A stretch of 33,379 nt of DNA from Prochlorococcus sp. AG-424-E20. GTDB lineage: Bacteria; Cyanobacteriota; Cyanobacteriia; PCC-6307; Cyanobiaceae. The position numbers and the translations under genes were made by a program. Under the pieces are notes generated by a model, which saw nothing but the letters and a program-made list of their open reading frames with translations, did no database searches and had not been told where the DNA came from. Shown piece by piece: positions 23,845 to 33,379 of the stretch. The stretch is taken from assembly GCA_003213355.1 (NCBI GenBank), contig QCND01000009.1, positions 1-33,379 on the forward strand, in the 5' to 3' direction. Each line of letters begins with the position of its first letter. The stretch's first letter is position 1.

Positions 23845-25221
23845 CTAGTCTAATAGTTTATCTAATGCGGCTTTATATTCACTTCTTGCTTTAACACCTT
23901 TCCATTGTTTTTTTAATTCCTTATTTTTAAAAAGATGTACCGTTGGTGTCCCACTTACTTCAGCTTGCTTAGCAATATCTTGGTCGATTTCAATATCAAT
24001 TTCAACACCCATAGCTTTCCCTTTTGACTCGTTAAGAACTCTATGAAGTTGTGGCTTGAGTATGTGACAAGGGCCACAACTACTTGATGTATATACTACG
24101 AAGAGAGGTTTTTCTGTTTCATGATACAACTTTCTTAGTGCGAAGCTTCCTTTTTGCCATGTCTTTTCGTGGTCGAAATTTGCCTCGTTGCTAATTTCTA
24201 AAGTTTTTGTTGTCTCAGCCTTTGAGGGCTCTAATTCAACTCTTTTGATAAGTGTTGCTAGGTTGTTTTTTGTGAGCCATCTTTCAGCAGCCAAAGCTGC
24301 CTTGCAACCGCTGCCTGCCGCAGTAACTCCTTGACGCCATTCGGAATCAGCAACATCTCCAGCAGCATAAACACCTTCTAATGAGGTCTCAGGCCTCCCA
24401 GGTTTTGTTAGTAAGTAACCTTTTGAGTCTGTATTTAACTGATTGGTAAACAAAGACGTGTTGGGAGTATGTCCAATTGCATAAAAAAGTCCCTTGGCTA
24501 AAATTTCATCTTCTTGGTTAGTGTCTCTTCGTTTAACTTTTAATTTCTCTAGCCAATTATTACCCAAAACATCTAAAAGCTCAGTCTCCCAATGAATAGT
24601 AATATTGGGATTTGCTTCTACTCGATCGGCCATTGCAGCTGAAGCCCTTAGTTTTCTTGATCTGACTAACAAATGTACATGGCTTCCATATTTTGTTAGA
24701 TATTCGGCTTCTTCACAAGCCGAGTCCCCTCCTCCAATTACGGCAAGTTCTTCATCTCTAAATTGAGGGGTTGCTCCATCGCAAATTGCACAGGCACTAA
24801 TACCTTTACTCCAGAATAATTTCTCATTTTTAAGACCTAGACGATTAGCGCTTGCTCCGGTGGAAATAATTAAGGAGTTTGTTTTGATTTTTTGAGTGGT
24901 GGTAACAATAGAAAAGGGTCTTTTGCTTAAATCAATTGATATGGCATCTTCTTCAATTAACTTTGTACCCCATCTGACTGCTTGAGCTTTTATTAAATCC
25001 ATCAATTCAGGTCCTTGAACTCCATTTGGGAAGCCTGGGAAATTTTCTACAAATGTTGTTGTCATTAACTGACCACCGGGTATGCCACCTTTTTCAAAAC
25101 CAGTAATGAGTAATGGTTGGAGATTCGCTCTTGACGCATATATCGCAGCAGTATATCCCGCAGGTCCTGAACCTATGATTACTAAATTTTCAGTTTTTAA
25201 TTCTTTTTTCTCCGCGCGCAT
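23845..25221 (-). CDS. ntrC-like (trxB): NADPH-thioredoxin reductase with fused thioredoxin domain (NTRC)
   Basis: A 458-aa two-domain enzyme. The reductase part has the FAD motif [16 protein letters not shown] (17-32), redox Cys144/Cys147 in SACAICDGA, the NADPH motif [12 protein letters not shown] and the FAD-contacting YAAGDV. A linker leads to a thioredoxin domain with Cys382-Gly-Pro-Cys385 and the cis-proline element [13 protein letters not shown] uses NADPH to reduce 2-Cys peroxiredoxins and light-regulated enzymes in cyanobacteria and plastids. The length is what a fusion should have. This is unrelated to the nitrogen regulator NtrC. Confidence 0.95.
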   Translation of the reverse strand: MRAEKKELKTENLVIIGSGPAGYTAAIYASRANLQPLLITGFEKGGIPGGQLMTTTFVENFPGFPNGVQGPELMDLIKAQAVRWGTKLIEEDAISIDLSKRPFSIVTTTQKIKTNSLIISTGASANRLGLKNEKLFWSKGISACAICDGATPQFRDEELAVIGGGDSACEEAEYLTKYGSHVHLLVRSRKLRASAAMADRVEANPNITIHWETELLDVLGNNWLEKLKVKRRDTNQEDEILAKGLFYAIGHTPNTSLFTNQLNTDSKGYLLTKPGRPETSLEGVYAAGDVADSEWRQGVTAAGSGCKAALAAERWLTKNNLATLIKRVELEPSKAETTKTLEISNEANFDHEKTWQKGSFALRKLYHETEKPLFVVYTSSSCGPCHILKPQLHRVLNESKGKAMGVEIDIEIDQDIAKQAEVSGTPTVHLFKNKELKKQWKGVKARSEYKAALDKLLD

Positions 25222-25324
25222 GCCATACCAGAATCATATTAATTTATACGATATAAGAAAATATCTTGAAAGTGTATTTAAAGAATAAAAAGTGGATCAT
25301 TTTTAGATCCCAAATTTATTTAAA

Positions 25325-25555
25325 TCAAAGTTCTAAAAGTTCATCAGCGTCAAAATTCTCTCTTTGAAAGTTAGGAACTTGTAAGGTTGAGGCTTTTAAT
25401 CCCTCTGGGTAAGTATTGAGACAAGTAATCCATTCACAGAATTCCTGGCTGATTGCGTAACTATCTTCATATCTTTCAACGCTATCAAGTAAACCTATTC
25501 TGCTTGCTGCCCAACAGCTTGCGATACTTATTCTCTTGTTGAAAGAAGCATTCAT
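25325..25555 (-). CDS. Small conserved-looking protein, unknown
   Basis: A 76-aa soluble acidic protein with three cysteines. Its YAISQEFCEWITCLN segment resembles that of the 64-aa protein at 1099..1293, suggesting a shared family. No known motif. A large hairpin and several inverted repeats lie upstream. The sharing of this segment supports it being real. Confidence 0.6.
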   Translation of the reverse strand: MNASFNKRISIASCWAASRIGLLDSVERYEDSYAISQEFCEWITCLNTYPEGLKASTLQVPNFQRENFDADELLEL

Positions 25556-25625
25556 AATTAATCCCCAACAAGCTCACCTTTACATGCCAATGGGAGGTTA
25601 ACTTGTGTTTTTTGGTACAAATTTG

Positions 25626-25643
25626 CGTTTTGTCTGGAAAACG
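25626..25643. other. Short inverted repeat
   Basis: cgtttt-gtctgg-aaaacg is a perfect 6-bp inverted repeat upstream of the 76-aa gene. Possible operator, weak. Confidence 0.3.
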
Positions 25644-25663
25644 AAATTATCACTTAAGATTTT

Positions 25664-25697
25664 AGATTCTCTTTATATTTCACAAAAAAGAGAATCT
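25664..25697. other. Perfect 11-bp hairpin between two minus-strand genes
   Basis: agattctcttt (25664-25674) and aaagagaatct (25687-25697) are exact reverse complements with a 12-base loop. It could end transcription of the upstream 192-aa gene, but there is no T-tract on either side. It could equally be an attenuator or processing site for the 76-aa gene. Confidence 0.5.
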
Positions 25698-25765
25698 TGT
25701 AGTTAATATGTGATATTATTGTTAATCGATTCAAGTCTATATATTAATAATTATTCTCTTTGTCG

Positions 25766-26344
25766 TTATACCGCCTCGGTATGATTCATTAACAGTTTTT
25801 CAACATCATTTATGCCTTCAACTGCTGCATTCTTGGCTAATTCAAAATTTCCATTTGCCTCTTCTTCCAGTGCTTTAGCAATCTTGTTAGTTAACTCTTC
25901 TTTCCTTCCTTCGATCATTACTATTATTTCATTTTCTATTACTTTTCTAACAGCTTTAGATGGCAATTTGTCATCTTTTGCTTCAGCAAATGTTCCTTGT
26001 ACAAGTTCTTGGATAAATAATCGATGAACCTCGCTACTTCTTAAAAAGCTCTCAGTAGCGTTAATTATTCCTTCGACCAATGCTTCGTCTGGTTCAGATT
26101 GATTGTTCGCAAGTTTGAATTCCCAGTCAAGATGTTTCCTCTGCCATCCGGAGGAATGAAGGCTTGGCATAACTGTCTGAGAAAACGTGTCTACAGACAT
26201 TTCGTAAATTCGTTCTGCTAAGCGCTCGCACCATTCTTTTCCGTGGCTTTGTAGATTTTTTTGCATGGCTGTTCTGGGGACAGCATGCCCACCGTGATGG
26301 CTATGACAAACACCATCAGGACATTCGATCGCGGTGAGGCTCAT
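25766..26344 (-). CDS. Conserved cyanobacterial protein with a Cys/His-rich N-terminus
   Basis: A 192-aa protein beginning MSLTAIECPDGVCHSHHGGH: a C-x4-C-x-H-x-H-H-x2-H cluster able to bind a transition metal. The rest is largely helical and acidic (EWCERLAERIYEM, RKVIENEIIVMIEGRKEEL, ALEEEANGNFELAKNA). No enzyme fold recognised. No signal peptide. Divergent from pntA by about 100 bp. Confidence 0.75.
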   Translation of the reverse strand: MSLTAIECPDGVCHSHHGGHAVPRTAMQKNLQSHGKEWCERLAERIYEMSVDTFSQTVMPSLHSSGWQRKHLDWEFKLANNQSEPDEALVEGIINATESFLRSSEVHRLFIQELVQGTFAEAKDDKLPSKAVRKVIENEIIVMIEGRKEELTNKIAKALEEEANGNFELAKNAAVEGINDVEKLLMNHTEAV

Positions 26345-26477
26345 TTTTTCTTGATCGATAACATTTTCTCATTTCCTTCATAGCCAAGAAAAACTATTAG
26401 GAAAACCTTTCTTAACTAAAAATGCTGGTATTCAAACGTTTCCTCTCCTAATGTTAGGTAGGATAAATATTTTTACT

Positions 26478-27623
26478 TTGGTTAGTTTTTTAATTCCCTT
26501 CGAATCAGCTTTAGGGGAAACACGCGTTTCAGCTACTCCAGAGACTGTTAAAAAGTTTTTGGACCTAGGCTGTAAGATATTTTTTGAAAAAGGAGCAGGA
26601 GAGGCTGCGGGGTTTTTAGATAATACATATGTCGATGCTGGCGCCGAATTAGTTGAAAAGGAAAATAATGAAGTAAAAAAAATAGTGGATATTGTTCTTT
26701 GCGTGCAGCCCCCTGACGAAAAATTTCTCTCACATTTAAAACCTGGCTCTTTACTTGTGGGCTTATTGGATCCTTACGGAAATACATTATTGGCCGAAAA
26801 ATTAAAAACCCAAAAGATCTCAGCATTATCTTTGGAGTTGCTTCCGAGAATTAGTAGAGCACAGTCATCAGATGCATTGTCTTCCCAAGCAAATATAGCT
26901 GGATATAAATCCGTACTTTTGGCTGCTAGTGCTCTTGATCGATACTTTCCAATGCTGATGACTGCTGCTGGTACTATTCAGCCTTCAAAAGTTGTTGTTT
27001 TAGGAGCTGGGGTCGCAGGATTGCAAGCTATCGCAACAGCAAAAAGACTAGGTGCTGTTGTTTATGTGAGCGATATTAGAGAGGCTGTAAAGGAGCAAGT
27101 CGAATCACTAGGCGCAAGATTTATTGAACTTCCAAAGATTGACGAAACCCCATCAGAATCAGGCGGATATGCAAAACAAGTTTCTGATGAATTTCTTATT
27201 GCACAAAGAAAAGAATTGGCAACTCAATTGTCTGAGGCTGATGTAGCAATTTGTACCGCTCAGGTCCCAGGTAAAAAAGCTCCAAAACTTATTGATGAAA
27301 GTATGTTGGATGATATGCGTCCTGGTTCGGTAGTGATTGATCTCGCAGTCCTTAGTGGTGGGAATTGTGCATGCTCAAAACCTGGAGAAACTATTCTTAG
27401 AAAAGGGGTCAAGATTGTTGGTGCTTCTAATCTGCCTTGTTCAATTCCAAATCATGCCAGTTCTTTATATTCGAGAAATTTATTGTCTCTTCTTCAACCA
27501 ATGTTTAAAGAGGGTAAGTTTTTAATTGATAACGAGGATGAGCTTATTGCTGGTTCTTTGATTAGTAAGGATGGAGTAATACTTAAATCAGAGATTATTG
27601 AGAATGGAGGAACTAATTCATGA
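26478..27623 (+). CDS. pntA: NAD(P) transhydrogenase subunit alpha part 1 (domain I)
   Basis: A 381-aa soluble NAD(H)-binding subunit. The N-terminal block IPFESALGETRVSATPETVKKF is the family start. The Rossmann motif VVVLGAGVAGLQAIATAKRLGA lies near residue 175, and PGSVVIDLAVLSGGNC near 285. The alpha chain is split into soluble and membrane parts, as usual in cyanobacteria. The track's ATG (26451) adds nine residues, while a TTG at 26478 gives the expected length before IP. The enzyme uses the proton gradient to convert NADH plus NADP to NADPH. First gene of a tight four-gene cluster. Confidence 0.93.
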   Translation: MVSFLIPFESALGETRVSATPETVKKFLDLGCKIFFEKGAGEAAGFLDNTYVDAGAELVEKENNEVKKIVDIVLCVQPPDEKFLSHLKPGSLLVGLLDPYGNTLLAEKLKTQKISALSLELLPRISRAQSSDALSSQANIAGYKSVLLAASALDRYFPMLMTAAGTIQPSKVVVLGAGVAGLQAIATAKRLGAVVYVSDIREAVKEQVESLGARFIELPKIDETPSESGGYAKQVSDEFLIAQRKELATQLSEADVAICTAQVPGKKAPKLIDESMLDDMRPGSVVIDLAVLSGGNCACSKPGETILRKGVKIVGASNLPCSIPNHASSLYSRNLLSLLQPMFKEGKFLIDNEDELIAGSLISKDGVILKSEIIENGGTNS

Positions 27624-27913
27624 GTTTTTTTAGTGAAGCTCTTTGGGTGCTTCTTCTAGGGAGCCTTTTGGGGTTGGAGCTTATAGGTAAGGTCCCTCCA
27701 ACATTGCATACTCCACTCATGAGTGGGGCTAATGCGATTTCAGGAATCACGATGCTTGCAGCTTTAACATTAATAATAAAATCGGGAGACAATTTACCTT
27801 TACTAATAATTGGATCAATATCTCTTGGATTTGCTTTGTTTAATGTGATTGGCGGCTTTCTCGTTACAGACAGGATGCTTGCAATGTTTAGTCGTAAAAA
27901 AACTCGTAAATAG
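27620..27913 (+). CDS. pntA2: NAD(P) transhydrogenase subunit alpha part 2 (membrane domain)
   Basis: A 97-aa membrane protein with an N-terminal hydrophobic segment (FSEALWVLLLGSLLGLEL), the conserved KVPPTLHTPLMSGANAISG (24-42), and two more membrane helices. It forms part of the proton channel. The ATG overlaps the TGA of part 1 by 4 bp (ATGA). Confidence 0.95.
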   Translation: MSFFSEALWVLLLGSLLGLELIGKVPPTLHTPLMSGANAISGITMLAALTLIIKSGDNLPLLIIGSISLGFALFNVIGGFLVTDRMLAMFSRKKTRK

Positions 27914-27924
27914 GATTATCTCTT

Positions 27925-29364
27925 ATGACTTTTATTGCTCCCGTTAAGTTTGCTATTGATCTGCTGGCAGTTTTATTGCTCGCTTTAGGCATAAAAGGCC
28001 TTTCAAAAGTTAGATCAGCAAGAGATGCAAATAGGCTTGCAGCTATTGCAATGATATTGGCTGCTTTTGGAGTGTTGCTTAACTCTCAAGGAACAATAGG
28101 CATTTCTATTAACTCTTGGGTTTGGATCATTGGTGGAACTTTAATCGGAGGCCTTTTGGGCGCCTTAACTGCTAAAAGGGTTCCAATGACTGCGATGCCT
28201 GAGATAGTTGCTTTGTTTAACGGTTGTGGAGGGATGTCATCGCTATTGGTGGCACTTGGTGTGGCTTTGTTCCCATCCGAAGAAGGGGCAGATGGTGTGG
28301 TCGGTGAACTTATTAGAAATTTTTCAATAGTCGTTTCACTTTTTGTTGGAGCCATTACATTCTCTGGATCAATTGTTGCAATGGCCAAGCTTCAAGGTTG
28401 GCTGTCTACACCTTCTTGGACCCAAAGCAAAGCTAGGCATTTCTTTAATATTCTTTGTGCTGTTATTGCTTTGATAGGTGGAATCTATCTTTTAATTGAT
28501 GGACAGAATGGTCTTTTTCTAATTGTAGTTGCTTCATCTTTGCTTGGTATTGGAGTGACTCTTCCTATTGGTGGAGCCGATATGCCAGTAGTTATATCCT
28601 TGCTAAATAGCTACTCAGGAGTTGCAGCAGCAGCAGCAGGTTTTGTTGTTGGTAGTCAGCTTTTGATTGTCGCAGGTGCCATGGTTGGAGCTGCTGGATT
28701 GATCCTTACTCAAGTGATGTGCGATGGCATGAACAGATCTTTAGTTTCTGTATTATTCGGTGGTGCACTTGGAACTAGTTCTGTTTCTTCAGGAGGTGGA
28801 GGGGGAGAATATACAAATATAACTAGTTGTAGCCCGGAAGAATGTGCGCTCACTCTTGAGGCGGCAGAGAGAGTCGTAATTGTTCCTGGCTATGGTCTCG
28901 CTGTAGCTCAGGCTCAGCACACGCTAAGAGAGGTTACAAGGGTTTTAGAAAGCGCCGACATTGAAGTGACATATGCTATTCATCCTGTCGCAGGTAGGAT
29001 GCCTGGTCATATGAACGTTCTGTTGGCGGAAGCAGATGTTCCTTATGAGCAATTAAAAGAAATGGATGTAATCAATCCTGAATTTCCTGCGACGGATGTT
29101 GTCTTAGTTCTAGGAGCGAATGATGTAGTTAACCCTCAGGCTAAGAATGATCAGACTTCACCTTTGTATGGAATGCCAGTTTTAGATGTTCAAGAAGCTA
29201 GAACCGTATTTGTTGTTAAGAGAGGAATGAGTGCTGGATATTCAGGAATAAAAAATGACCTTTTTGATCTGCAAAATACTTCGATGGTCTTTGGTGATGC
29301 AAAAAAGGTTCTTGGAGATCTTTTATTGGAATTAAAGGAGCTTGGTGTTGGTAGTAAAGGATAA
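27925..29364 (+). CDS. pntB: NAD(P) transhydrogenase subunit beta
   Basis: A 479-aa protein. The N-terminal ~270 residues form membrane helices of domain II, including GCGGMSSLLVALGVALF and GGADMPVVISLLNSYSGVAAAAAGF. The C-terminal domain III binds NADP(H): VIVPGYGLAVAQAQHTLREV, HPVAGRMPGHMNVLLAEA and VLVLGANDVVNP. It completes the transhydrogenase with pntA1/A2, 11 bp downstream of part 2. Confidence 0.97.
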   Translation: MTFIAPVKFAIDLLAVLLLALGIKGLSKVRSARDANRLAAIAMILAAFGVLLNSQGTIGISINSWVWIIGGTLIGGLLGALTAKRVPMTAMPEIVALFNGCGGMSSLLVALGVALFPSEEGADGVVGELIRNFSIVVSLFVGAITFSGSIVAMAKLQGWLSTPSWTQSKARHFFNILCAVIALIGGIYLLIDGQNGLFLIVVASSLLGIGVTLPIGGADMPVVISLLNSYSGVAAAAAGFVVGSQLLIVAGAMVGAAGLILTQVMCDGMNRSLVSVLFGGALGTSSVSSGGGGGEYTNITSCSPEECALTLEAAERVVIVPGYGLAVAQAQHTLREVTRVLESADIEVTYAIHPVAGRMPGHMNVLLAEADVPYEQLKEMDVINPEFPATDVVLVLGANDVVNPQAKNDQTSPLYGMPVLDVQEARTVFVVKRGMSAGYSGIKNDLFDLQNTSMVFGDAKKVLGDLLLELKELGVGSKG

Positions 29365-30448
29365 TTTTAAAAGAGAAGATTTACTTTCAGATTTAGGCAT
29401 AAGCCCTTTTCAAGAGCGTATTCCTTGGATTGGTCCTGACCTTCAGACATTGAGAGATACCTTTGCCTCAGATGAATTGCCTGATGTTAACTCATCAGAA
29501 ATTCGGATAAATGTACCGCCTCTAAAAAGTAGAAAAATAGGGGGTGGATCATTAGTTGCATACTTAGATAAACCACCAATTACTTCTAGTCTTAATGGTT
29601 TAGTTATTCTTCTGCATGGACTGGGAGGCTCTTCTCGCAGAAGAGGCTTGACTAGGATGGCCAGTGCTTTGGTGCAGTCAAATTTTGCTGTTTTGAAACT
29701 TAATTTGAGAGGTTCAGATCCTTGTAGGAATTATGTTGATGGGACCTATGCTGCAGAGTGCAATAGTGATTTGATACCTGTTTTAAAACATGCGAGAGAG
29801 ATTTCATTTCAATTAACTAATGAGTATAGATGTGTAAAAAATATTCCTCTTTTTGGAGCGGGTATCTCTTTGGGTGGAACTATTCTTTTAAATGCTTGCA
29901 TAACTGAAGAATCTTTATTGGATGGTTTGGTATGTATCAGTAGTCCTTTGGATTTGCATGAATGTAGTTCTTCTATTGAAAGACCAAGAAATTTTATTTA
30001 TCAAAAATGGTTGTTAAATCGTTTAATTAGGCAAACTTTAGAAGATCCTTTTGGGATAGAAGAAACAGAAAAGAATGCTTTAGTAATAAATAAAAAATAT
30101 AAAAAAAGAAAAATAAATAATATTAGATCGTTTGATAACTTTATAACTGCTCCAAGGTGGGGATATAAAGATGTTGAGGAATATTATGCTAAGGCATCTC
30201 CATTTTTCTCTCTTATTAAGAATGAAAAATCTCTTCCTAAAACATTATTTATTCAATCTAAAGATGATCCATGGGTTCCTTCTTTAGCAGCTGAAAAACT
30301 AATGGAAAAAATGAAATTTTCGAAAGATCAAATGGTTAATCAATTTATTTTTACTGAGAAAGGCGGACACAATGGATTTCATGGCGTTGATGGATGCTGG
30401 GGAGATAAAGTTGTTTGCAAATGGTTTTTATCTTTGAAAACTATTTAA
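29342..30448 (+). CDS. YheT-family alpha/beta hydrolase
   Basis: A 368-aa protein: oxyanion loop LLHGLGGSS (90-98), nucleophile Ser176 in FGAGISLGGT, the family-specific block RSFDNFITAPRWGYKDVEEYY, and acid/His in SKDDPWVP and GGHNGFHG. YheT-like hydrolases act on esters; the native substrate is unclear. The start is ambiguous: TTG 29342, GTG 29345 and TTG 29348 all lie inside the pntB end, so coupling to pntB is likely. Its stop is 2 bp from the convergent dxr stop. Confidence 0.88.
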   Translation: MVLVVKDNFKREDLLSDLGISPFQERIPWIGPDLQTLRDTFASDELPDVNSSEIRINVPPLKSRKIGGGSLVAYLDKPPITSSLNGLVILLHGLGGSSRRRGLTRMASALVQSNFAVLKLNLRGSDPCRNYVDGTYAAECNSDLIPVLKHAREISFQLTNEYRCVKNIPLFGAGISLGGTILLNACITEESLLDGLVCISSPLDLHECSSSIERPRNFIYQKWLLNRLIRQTLEDPFGIEETEKNALVINKKYKKRKINNIRSFDNFITAPRWGYKDVEEYYAKASPFFSLIKNEKSLPKTLFIQSKDDPWVPSLAAEKLMEKMKFSKDQMVNQFIFTEKGGHNGFHGVDGCWGDKVVCKWFLSLKTI

Positions 30449-30450
30449 TC

Positions 30451-31689
30451 TTAAATTGAAATTTTTGTAATATTTTTTTCTGAATAATCTAAGACTTCTT
30501 TTCTGGCCCAGCTGTCGATTTCGAGAATTTCACTGAGGCTTGGATTTAGATTTAGGTCGCATTTATGTTTCTCGCAAACAGCATCAATTACTTTTGGGAT
30601 ATCTATAAATTTGAATCTTTCTTCAAGAAATAATTCTACTGCTTTTTCATTAGCAGCATTAAGCACTGCTGGCATTGTCCCTCCCGATCTACCTGCGCTG
30701 TAAGCAAGTTCCATACATGGATATTTTTTAGTATCTGGGGCTTTAAAAGTTAAATTGCCTACCTCAGTAAGCTTTAATTTTGGCCATGGCGTTTTAAGCC
30801 GACTAGGCCAACTTAAACAATACAAAATAGGGAGTTTCATATCTGGCCATCCCAATTGAGCTAAAACTGATGAATCATCCAATTCAACCATCGAATGAAT
30901 GATGCTTTGTGGATGGATAATGATTTCGATTTGGTCATATGAAAGACCAAAAAGATAATGCGCTTCAATGACTTCGAGTCCCTTATTCATAAGGGTTGCA
31001 GAATCTACAGTTATTTTCTTTCCCATGCTCCAATTAGGATGGCTAGTCGCATCCTCGACAGTTGCTTTGACTAAATCTTCTGCTTTCCAATCTCTAAATG
31101 CTCCTCCTGATGCAGTTAATTGTATTGATTTAAATCCTGGAGTAGGAACTCCAGTAGAGAGTCTTGCATTGTCAGCCCATGGCGTTCCTTGGAGACATTG
31201 AAATATCGCTGAGTGTTCCGAATCTGCAGGTAAGAGTCTACTTCCACTTTTTTTTAAAGCAGGAATGACAACTGGTCCTGCTGCAATCAAAGTTTCTTTA
31301 TTTGCTAGAGCTAAGTCCTTACCTGCTTCAATAGCTGCAAGTGTTGGTAGGAGGCCTGCACAGCCAACTATTCCAGTTACTACAAGATCTGCACTTCCCC
31401 AAGCTGCTGCAGTATTAAGTCCTTCGGCTCCCGCCATCAATAAGGGCTTCTTTAATATTTTTGAATCTTCATTGAGACTATTTATTCGTCTAGACAGTTC
31501 TGGTAAAAGAGACTCATCGGCTAGTGAAACGACTTCAGGTTGATGAGTTTCAATTTGTTTGATGACTAAATCAAGATTCTTTCCTGCTGTTAGTGCAACA
31601 ATTTTGAATTGATCAGGAAACTCTTCTGCAATTTGAAGGGTTTGAGTTCCAATAGATCCTGTTGACCCTAAAACGCTTATGGCTTTCAC
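30451..31689 (-). CDS. dxr: 1-deoxy-D-xylulose 5-phosphate reductoisomerase
   Basis: A 412-aa enzyme of the MEP isoprenoid pathway converting DXP to MEP using NADPH and a divalent metal. The N-terminal motif is [17 protein letters not shown] (4-20). [12 protein letters not shown] (about 134), [13 protein letters not shown] with the metal acid pair, and [26 protein letters not shown] are the family's active-site signatures. Normal length. Supplies precursors for carotenoids and the phytyl chain of chlorophyll. Confidence 0.97.
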   Translation of the reverse strand: MKAISVLGSTGSIGTQTLQIAEEFPDQFKIVALTAGKNLDLVIKQIETHQPEVVSLADESLLPELSRRINSLNEDSKILKKPLLMAGAEGLNTAAAWGSADLVVTGIVGCAGLLPTLAAIEAGKDLALANKETLIAAGPVVIPALKKSGSRLLPADSEHSAIFQCLQGTPWADNARLSTGVPTPGFKSIQLTASGGAFRDWKAEDLVKATVEDATSHPNWSMGKKITVDSATLMNKGLEVIEAHYLFGLSYDQIEIIIHPQSIIHSMVELDDSSVLAQLGWPDMKLPILYCLSWPSRLKTPWPKLKLTEVGNLTFKAPDTKKYPCMELAYSAGRSGGTMPAVLNAANEKAVELFLEERFKFIDIPKVIDAVCEKHKCDLNLNPSLSEILEIDSWARKEVLDYSEKNITKISI

Positions 31690-31781
31690 ATTGTGAAGTC
31701 AAGTATGACCAGTCTCCCATTTAAAGGTATAACCCAGTTATATATTTACCAGTTTCTGCTGGATTTTAATAGAGATTTATT

Positions 31782-33107
31782 ATGCAAGAAAGGGAACAAT
31801 GGAGATCAGGACTGGGATTCGCGCTCGCTGCGGCCGGTAGTGCTGTAGGCCTTGGAAATCTTTGGGGCTTTGCTTACAGGTCATCTCAAGGCGGTGGACT
31901 TGCTTTTCTTATCCTTTATGTACTGGTTGTTTTAGTTGTTTGCCTACCTGTCTTGGTTGCAGAGATGGTCTTGGGGAGAAGCACTGCAAGTAGTCCGTTC
32001 CTTGCTCCAATCAAAGCTGCTGGAGAAAATTGGAAGCCTCTAGGTTGGTTGTTTGCAATAGCTTCTTGTGGAATTCTTTCTTATTACGCAGTAATAATGG
32101 GATGGACAATTGATACTTTCTTCCATTCCTTATTTATTGGCCTACCCTCAGATATGACTGAGGCGGGAGAATTTTTTGGTAAAATTAGCAGTGGTAATAG
32201 TGTATTTGTAGGTCAAATAATCAGCTTATTGTTAACTGCTTTAGTTGTCGTTGCAGGTGTTCGTGGAGGTATAGAAAAACTAACAAAATGGGCAATGCCA
32301 TTTTTATTTGGACTCCTTTTGTTGTTAGCTATATGGGCTGCAACTTTATCTGGTGCATGGGAAGGATATACATCATTTTTACTTAAATGGGATTCATCTC
32401 AACTTTTTGATAAAAACACAATAAGTAATGCGTTTAAACAAGCTTTCTTTTCTTTAAGTTTAGGTATTGGAATTATGGTTGCCTATTCCTCATATCTAAA
32501 CCGTAAAAATCATCTTCCTAAAGAAGCTTTGAGAGTTGCAACTTTGGATACTGCTGTGGGCTTACTTGCAGGGCTGATTACATTCCCTGTCGTTATGAGT
32601 TTTGGTTTGAAAGATGTTATTAGTGAATCAACTGTTGGGACTTTATTTATTGCTCTTCCAACTGGATTTGCAAATCTTGGATTGTTTGGGAGATTGATTG
32701 CTGCCGTTTTCTTCGGATTGGCCTTCATAGCTGCTATTACTTCTTCTATTTCATTAATGGAAGTACCAGTATCTTCTTTAATGGACAGGCTGAATTGGAG
32801 TAGAAAGAAGGCCGTTTGGACTTCAACATTAGTGATCTTTTTGATTGGAATACCGTCTGCTATTTCTACAGACTTTTTAGGCAAGTCCGATGCTATATGT
32901 AATACACTCTTGATATTAGGTGGTCTTCTAATTTCAATTCTTTTGGGTTGGATTGTTCCAAATCGTTATGATGAGGATCTTGCAAATTCTAATGCTAATT
33001 TAAGAGTTAGAAGGTATCTAAAGTTTGTGCTGCGCTGGGTGTCTCCACCAGTTATTGCTATTGGACTTTATTTAACAGTTTTATCTACAATAGAAACATT
33101 TGCTTAA
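31782..33107 (+). CDS. Sodium:neurotransmitter symporter (NSS/SNF) family transporter
   Basis: A 441-aa membrane protein with about eleven helices. The first carries the NSS signature WRSGLGFALAAAGSAVGLGNLWGF (7-30), the unwound TM1 where sodium and substrate bind. The family imports amino acids or similar amines with sodium. The substrate here is not predictable. Bacterial members are about this size. Divergent from dxr; its stop overlaps the convergent cysS stop by 3 bp. Confidence 0.9.
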   Translation: MQEREQWRSGLGFALAAAGSAVGLGNLWGFAYRSSQGGGLAFLILYVLVVLVVCLPVLVAEMVLGRSTASSPFLAPIKAAGENWKPLGWLFAIASCGILSYYAVIMGWTIDTFFHSLFIGLPSDMTEAGEFFGKISSGNSVFVGQIISLLLTALVVVAGVRGGIEKLTKWAMPFLFGLLLLLAIWAATLSGAWEGYTSFLLKWDSSQLFDKNTISNAFKQAFFSLSLGIGIMVAYSSYLNRKNHLPKEALRVATLDTAVGLLAGLITFPVVMSFGLKDVISESTVGTLFIALPTGFANLGLFGRLIAAVFFGLAFIAAITSSISLMEVPVSSLMDRLNWSRKKAVWTSTLVIFLIGIPSAISTDFLGKSDAICNTLLILGGLLISILLGWIVPNRYDEDLANSNANLRVRRYLKFVLRWVSPPVIAIGLYLTVLSTIETFA

Positions 33108-33379
33108 TCTGAAAGTTGTTTCCATTCAGTAACCCCCCTAGGTTTATCAATTAAATCAATTCCAATATTTTTCAAATCAGCTCTTATCTTATCCGCGAGT
33201 AAAAAGTCTTTATTAGCTTTTGCTAAGGATCTATTCTTTATAAGTTCTTCAATTTTATTAGTGTCAAGTTCAGTATTGTTTTTTGGTTTTTCTTGATTTA
33301 AATTTACTTTTAAGCCAAGAACTCCTGCTAACTCAGAGAGTAGTTCCCACTTATTAAAAACTTGATTTAAAATATCTTC
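33104..33379 (-). CDS. cysS: Cysteinyl-tRNA synthetase, C-terminal part (partial)
   Basis: Read on the minus strand this gives 91 residues, ending VTEWKQLSD. The stretch IEELIKNRSLAKANKDFLLA, then DKIRADLKNIGIDLIDKPRG, is the C-terminal helical signature of CysS. The gene continues beyond the right edge, so only the anticodon-binding end is seen. It was not in the ORF track because the start is outside. Confidence 0.92.
   Translation of the reverse strand, partial: EDILNQVFNKWELLSELAGVLGLKVNLNQEKPKNNTELDTNKIEELIKNRSLAKANKDFLLADKIRADLKNIGIDLIDKPRGVTEWKQLSD

Noticed and set aside
1-33379. CRISPR array, IS element, integrase or rRNA
   Set aside because: None seen. The only tandem repeat is the 18-bp coding array, without spacers, and no recombinase motif appears in any ORF.

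Overview
The window looks like a chromosomal segment of a marine picocyanobacterium, almost certainly Prochlorococcus. It is AT-rich. It carries psbC/psbD, ycf4, petM, ycf39, an NTRC-type thioredoxin reductase, a split pntA/pntB set, IdiA/FutA and a picocyanobacterial porin. Base composition and gene set suggest a low-light type (for example LLI/NATL-like), but that strain-level guess is inference.

Layout. (1) 1-6.2 kb is an accessory stretch. It begins with the 3' end of a gene built from an 18-bp tandem repeat (PVEEDK units), then a small DUF6737 membrane protein and an uncertain G+C-richer patch. Next comes a minus-strand cluster of at least five tightly packed unknown genes (3.2-1.4 kb), two of them too short for the supplied ORF track. 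A phage-type 2OG-Fe(II) oxygenase, a decayed fragment of glyQ and a DUF5672 glycosyltransferase-like gene follow. (2) 6.2-10.8 kb holds intact glyQ, an outer-membrane porin with a strong terminator, a small secreted protein, and a divergent PKHD-hydroxylase / idiA pair around a perfect inverted repeat. (3) 10.9-13.6 kb is a tRNA-Ser(CGA) followed by a small accessory block: a DegT-family enzyme whose PLP lysine is replaced by histidine, a tiny membrane ORF and a TPR-like protein. (4) 13.6-33.4 kb is conserved core: ferredoxin, cobQ and a wHTH-like protein; maf; psbD-psbC; ycf4 and a lipoprotein cyclophilin; ilvN and a hydrolase; petM; ycf39; infA; ntrC-type trxB; pntA1-pntA2-pntB-yheT; dxr; a sodium:neurotransmitter-type transporter; and the end of cysS.

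The core half serves photosynthesis and its redox economy: PSII core, PSI assembly (Ycf4), PSII assembly (Ycf39), cytochrome b6f (PetM), NADPH thioredoxin reductase, proton-translocating transhydrogenase and cobalamin synthesis. The most interesting material is in the first 6 kb: the compact unknown operon with inverted repeats at its head, and the glyQ remnant that records a past duplication, insertion or gene-replacement event at the glyQ locus. I saw no integrase, transposase, CRISPR array or rRNA.
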